Source: an uncultured Bacteroidota bacterium
GTDB lineage: Bacteria; Bacteroidota; Bacteroidia; Chitinophagales; Chitinophagaceae
Assembly: GCA_903913355.1 (NCBI GenBank)
Contig: CAIWKU010000532.1
Location: 1 to 8,426 of the forward strand
Length of the DNA stretch: 8,426 nucleotides
Direction: 5' to 3'
In this document: piece by piece, positions 6,591-8,426 of the stretch
How positions within the stretch are numbered: the stretch's first letter is position 1
How the letters are laid out: each line of letters opens with the position of its first letter
The notes under the pieces: model-generated
Seen by the model: only the letters and a program-made list of their open reading frames with translations
Database searches by the model: none
What the model was told of the DNA's origin: nothing
Program-made: the position numbers and the translations under genes

Positions 6591-6646
6591 TCTGTTAATT
6601 TACATTCAAGGTATGGAATTTTGGAAAGAATGCATCTATACTAAAA
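6591..6646. promoter_or_regulatory. Divergent promoter region between the NlpC/P60 and sigma factor genes
   Basis: Both promoters must fit into 56 bp unless they lie inside the genes. On the minus strand TACCTTGA (plus-strand 6606-6613) is a partial -7 match 16 bp before the peptidase start. On the plus strand GAATTTTG (6616-6623) differs from TAnnTTTG at one position, 23 bp before the sigma factor ATG. The two boxes would be almost adjacent, so transcription in one direction could hinder the other. Neither has a clear -33 TTG. Confidence 0.33.
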
Positions 6647-7231
6647 ATGCTTTATTTTCAAATTGTGCGAAATGACCCATTTGACCATATAAGTGATACG
6701 GAAATGCTGGAAAGGTATTACAGCGACAAAGACAACCAATGGCTTGGGTTGGTTTTGCAGCGGTATACGGTATTATTGCTGGGAGTTTGCATGAAATACC
6801 TGAAGAATGAAGAAGAAGCCCGGGATGCAGTTCAACAAATATTCCTAAAATCTATCACAGAATTAAGCAAATACAAGGTAGCTTACCTGAAAAGCTGGCT
6901 TTATATGGTTGCCAAAAACCATTGTCTGATGAAATTGAGGGATAAGAATATATTTATCCCAGTAGAAGAAAAAATACAACTGACCAGCCCTGAATCTGAC
7001 CGACAGGAACTATTGGAAAAAGAAGCAACGCTCACTTTACTTGAAAATTCACTGGAAGAATTAAATCCGGAGCAAAAATCCTGTGTAACTTTATTCTATC
7101 TGCAGAAAAGAAGTTATCAGGAAATTGTGAATAGTACGGGGTTCAGCCTGTTACAGGTTAAGAGTTATATTCAGAATGGAAAGCGCAATTTGAAAATACT
7201 CGTTGAAAAGAAAATGAATCAAACGAAATGA
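6647..7231 (+). CDS. ECF (sigma-70 family) RNA polymerase sigma factor
   Basis: The 194-residue product has the two-domain layout of extracytoplasmic-function sigma factors. Region 2 spans about 20-100, with EEARDAVQQIFLK at 56-68 (the core-binding and -10-recognition helix) and the typical LKSWLYMVAKNHCLMKLRD. A linker (about 100-130) is followed by region 4 at about 130-185, where LNPEQKSCVTLFYLQKRSY leads to the helix-turn-helix EIVNSTGFSLLQVKSYIQNG and the end KRNLK. This is the form common in Bacteroidota, where such factors often control small membrane or secreted regulons. The next gene overlaps it by four bases (ATGA), implying coupled translation. ATG 6647 is the first in-frame start, with a fairly long tail before region 2; an internal start (Met20) is conceivable. 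Confidence 0.95.
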   Translation: MLYFQIVRNDPFDHISDTEMLERYYSDKDNQWLGLVLQRYTVLLLGVCMKYLKNEEEARDAVQQIFLKSITELSKYKVAYLKSWLYMVAKNHCLMKLRDKNIFIPVEEKIQLTSPESDRQELLEKEATLTLLENSLEELNPEQKSCVTLFYLQKRSYQEIVNSTGFSLLQVKSYIQNGKRNLKILVEKKMNQTK

Positions 7232-7590
7232 ATGGTCTTCATGATATATTAGAACCCGAAAATCCCATCGATCCAGATGAGTTGATGCGGTATTTGGAAG
7301 GAACTGCTTCGGAAGAAGAGCGATTTGCCATTGAGAACCTGATGGCAGATTCCTCTTTTGTAAATGATGCTGTGGAAGGGTTACAAGGCTTTGCTGACCC
7401 GGTTCAAATTGCGAAATTAACTGCAGAATTGAACAAACAGCTACATAAGCAAACCGAGAAAAAACGAAAAAGAAAGAATAAAAGAAAACTAGCAGACCAG
7501 AACTGGTTACTCATCGCTATACTGGCAATTCTTTTTTTATCGGTATTGGGATACCTGATTATACATTTCTCCCTAGTAAAGCATGCTTAG
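7228..7590 (+). CDS. Small single-pass membrane protein coupled to the sigma factor; probable minimal anti-sigma partner
   Basis: The 120-residue product has three parts. The cytoplasmic part (about 1-75) contains ELMRYLEGTASEEERFAIE and AVEGLQGF, a helical segment resembling the N terminus of Bacteroidota anti-sigma and related membrane regulators (a helix that ends 'L-x-G-x-x-S/A-x-E-E', then a second helix ending in 'D-A-V/L-E-G'). Next comes a very basic stretch (K78-K87) and one transmembrane helix at about 93-113. Only about seven residues follow on the far side. Typical relatives have long periplasmic or C-terminal domains, so this is a stripped-down form with no obvious sensing domain. 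No zinc-binding HxxxCxxC motif is present. Translational coupling with the sigma gene supports a functional pair, but anti-sigma activity is inference. Confidence 0.82.
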   Translation: MNGLHDILEPENPIDPDELMRYLEGTASEEERFAIENLMADSSFVNDAVEGLQGFADPVQIAKLTAELNKQLHKQTEKKRKRKNKRKLADQNWLLIAILAILFLSVLGYLIIHFSLVKHA

Positions 7591-7608
7591 TATCCAGTCT
7601 GCAAATAA

Positions 7609-7625
7609 AATTAAGCTTATTAATT
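7609..7625. terminator. Possible weak AT-rich hairpin between convergent genes
   Basis: AATTAA-GCTTA-TTAATT forms a 6-bp stem made only of A-T pairs, located between the convergent sigma-associated gene and the cupin gene. There is no following T run of note, so termination here is doubtful; it is the only symmetric element in the 45-bp gap. Confidence 0.22.
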
Positions 7626-7635
7626 ACTAACCCGC

Positions 7636-8142
7636 TTATATCCTGCATAGTCTTTGGATAAGGGGAGTATGCGTTGGAAATAAAACTGACAATTCTGCTG
7701 ATTTAGCCAGTTCAAAATCGGCAAAATCAAAGCCCGGTGAAACCGTACAACCTACAAAGGAAAAACTCCCACCACTTGCCGTTTCTGAAGCAAACCAGGC
7801 CCCGGCAGGTACGATTGCCTGACAAGTGGAACCATGGGTAAGTTGGTTATCCAGTTCTAATAAAGCATAATTACCATCTGGGTAAATTACATGTACATGA
7901 AGCGGATCTCCAGCATAGAAATGCCAGCATTCATCACTTTTGATTCTATGAAATGCAGAAAAATTACCTGACTCAAGCAAAAAATAAATGGAAGTGGAAA
8001 AAGGTCTTGGCCCCCTAAATCTATCTGGTAAAGCCTCTTTTGCGATCGATTCGGCTGAACGATAGGTTTCTTTGTAATATCCTCCTTCGGGATGGGGAAG
8101 CAGGTTGAATTTTTTAACGATAGTGGGTACGGTTAGATGCAT
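7636..8142 (-). CDS. DUF985 (cupin_5) family protein
   Basis: This 168-residue protein matches the compact cupin family DUF985, whose yeast member YML079w has a solved structure with a jelly-roll barrel. Conserved stretches can be seen in order: HPEGGYYKETYRS (17-29), STSIYFLLESGNFSAFHRIKS split around 49-69, ECWHFYAGDPL (71-81), VPAGAWFAS (111-119) and GCTVSPGFDFADFELA (131-146). The length equals the family's normal size, so the gene is whole. The role of the family is not established; ligand binding of a nucleotide-sugar or similar small molecule has been suggested. Histidines 65 and 74 could line the barrel, but the usual metal-binding cupin triad is not complete by eye. It is convergent with the sigma/membrane pair and probably monocistronic. 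Confidence 0.92.
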   Translation of the reverse strand: MHLTVPTIVKKFNLLPHPEGGYYKETYRSAESIAKEALPDRFRGPRPFSTSIYFLLESGNFSAFHRIKSDECWHFYAGDPLHVHVIYPDGNYALLELDNQLTHGSTCQAIVPAGAWFASETASGGSFSFVGCTVSPGFDFADFELAKSAELSVLFPTHTPLIQRLCRI

Positions 8143-8426
8143 ATATAAAAATAAGTTGTCGTGAGTATTTTTTATAAAAAGAATCTAGAAAGAACTTTGC
8201 TTATCCACAGCTGCTTACCGACAGAAACAGTCATTCAATTTTAAAAAATAAATTTTAAATTTAACGTGTTGTGCTATAAAAATTCAGTCATACTATTATT
8301 CTTGACCTCGTGTCGCTCACGGCCGCTAGGCCCCGTCCCTGTTACCGGGCTGCTATTGCTTCTAAAAAAATGTGCTTCGCATCATTTTTTTTGCCGGGGC
8401 CATTCGCCCGGCATCGAACCAATAGA
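8143..8426. other. Right-edge intergenic region: AT-rich stretch then GC-rich hairpin cluster
   Basis: No gene is seen on either strand. From 8143 to about 8300 the DNA is AT-rich and includes AATTTTAAA twice (8237-8245 and 8251-8259). At about 8304 composition changes sharply to GC-rich and hairpin-rich: CGTG-TCGCT-CACG (8309-8321), GGCC-GCTA-GGCC (8321-8332), an A/T-flanked hairpin (8364-8391) and GCCGGG...CCCGGC (8393-8412). The segment runs off the window, so its far boundary is unknown. The contrast with the flanks and the dense symmetry suggest a dispersed repeat or mobile-element end. It could also be the leader or terminator zone of a gene beyond the edge. Confidence 0.55.
8364..8391. 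terminator. Terminator-like hairpin with A and T flanks
   Basis: Seven A plus TG, an inner TGC-TTC-GCA hairpin, one unpaired T at 8382, then CA and a run of T. The nearly continuous stem with A and T tails on opposite sides could terminate transcription in both directions. It lies inside the GC-rich segment, so it may be part of a repeat element rather than a gene-specific terminator. Confidence 0.5.

Noticed and set aside
8405..8426. T-arm of a minus-strand tRNA (GGTTCGATGCC)
   Set aside because: The bases flanking the loop do not form a 5-bp T stem, and no acceptor stem or discriminator follows in the correct place.

Overview
The window looks like chromosomal DNA of a Bacteroidota bacterium, most likely a member of the Chitinophagaceae or a close relative. 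This rests on the protein families, roughly 40% GC, starts without Shine-Dalgarno sequences, and -7 boxes of the Bacteroidota type (TAnnTTTG), one of them exact at 5594-5601. The family-level assignment is inference from protein style; no rRNA or marker gene is present to fix it.

Layout from left to right. (1) The C-terminal three quarters of an M16 zinc-peptidase family protein (1-2147, cut by the window edge), followed by a hemolysin III/PAQR-type seven-helix membrane protein (2188-2838). (2) A 628-bp gap (2839-3466) with no convincing gene. It carries a GC-rich block, a 9-bp direct repeat at 11-bp spacing, and a tandem array of five 11-bp units; this is the most unusual non-coding structure in the window. 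(3) A run of plus-strand genes: a half-size EamA-type membrane protein, a small lipoprotein, family I inorganic pyrophosphatase, a half-size TauE/SafE (TSUP) membrane protein, and a 50-residue single-helix membrane protein with its own promoter. It closes with a strong bidirectional terminator (5793-5821). (4) A minus-strand SH3/NlpC-P60 peptidase that resembles the muropeptide-recycling enzyme YkfC, diverging from an ECF sigma factor whose stop codon overlaps the start of a very small single-pass membrane protein, a probable minimal anti-sigma or sigma-associated partner. (5) A minus-strand DUF985 cupin protein. (6) A 284-bp right edge that changes abruptly from AT-rich DNA to a GC-rich, hairpin-dense segment running off the window.

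Most genes are ordinary housekeeping or accessory chromosomal genes and do not form one pathway. Local functional units are the translationally coupled sigma/membrane-protein pair, a possible ppa-TSUP transcription unit (42-bp gap), and the short membrane-protein gene with its promoter and terminator. I see no phage, CRISPR array, transposase, tRNA or rRNA. The two non-coding elements (2985-3217 and 8304-8426) look like candidates for dispersed genomic repeats or regulatory DNA and deserve a copy-number check; nothing in the window amounts to a demonstrable new multi-gene system.
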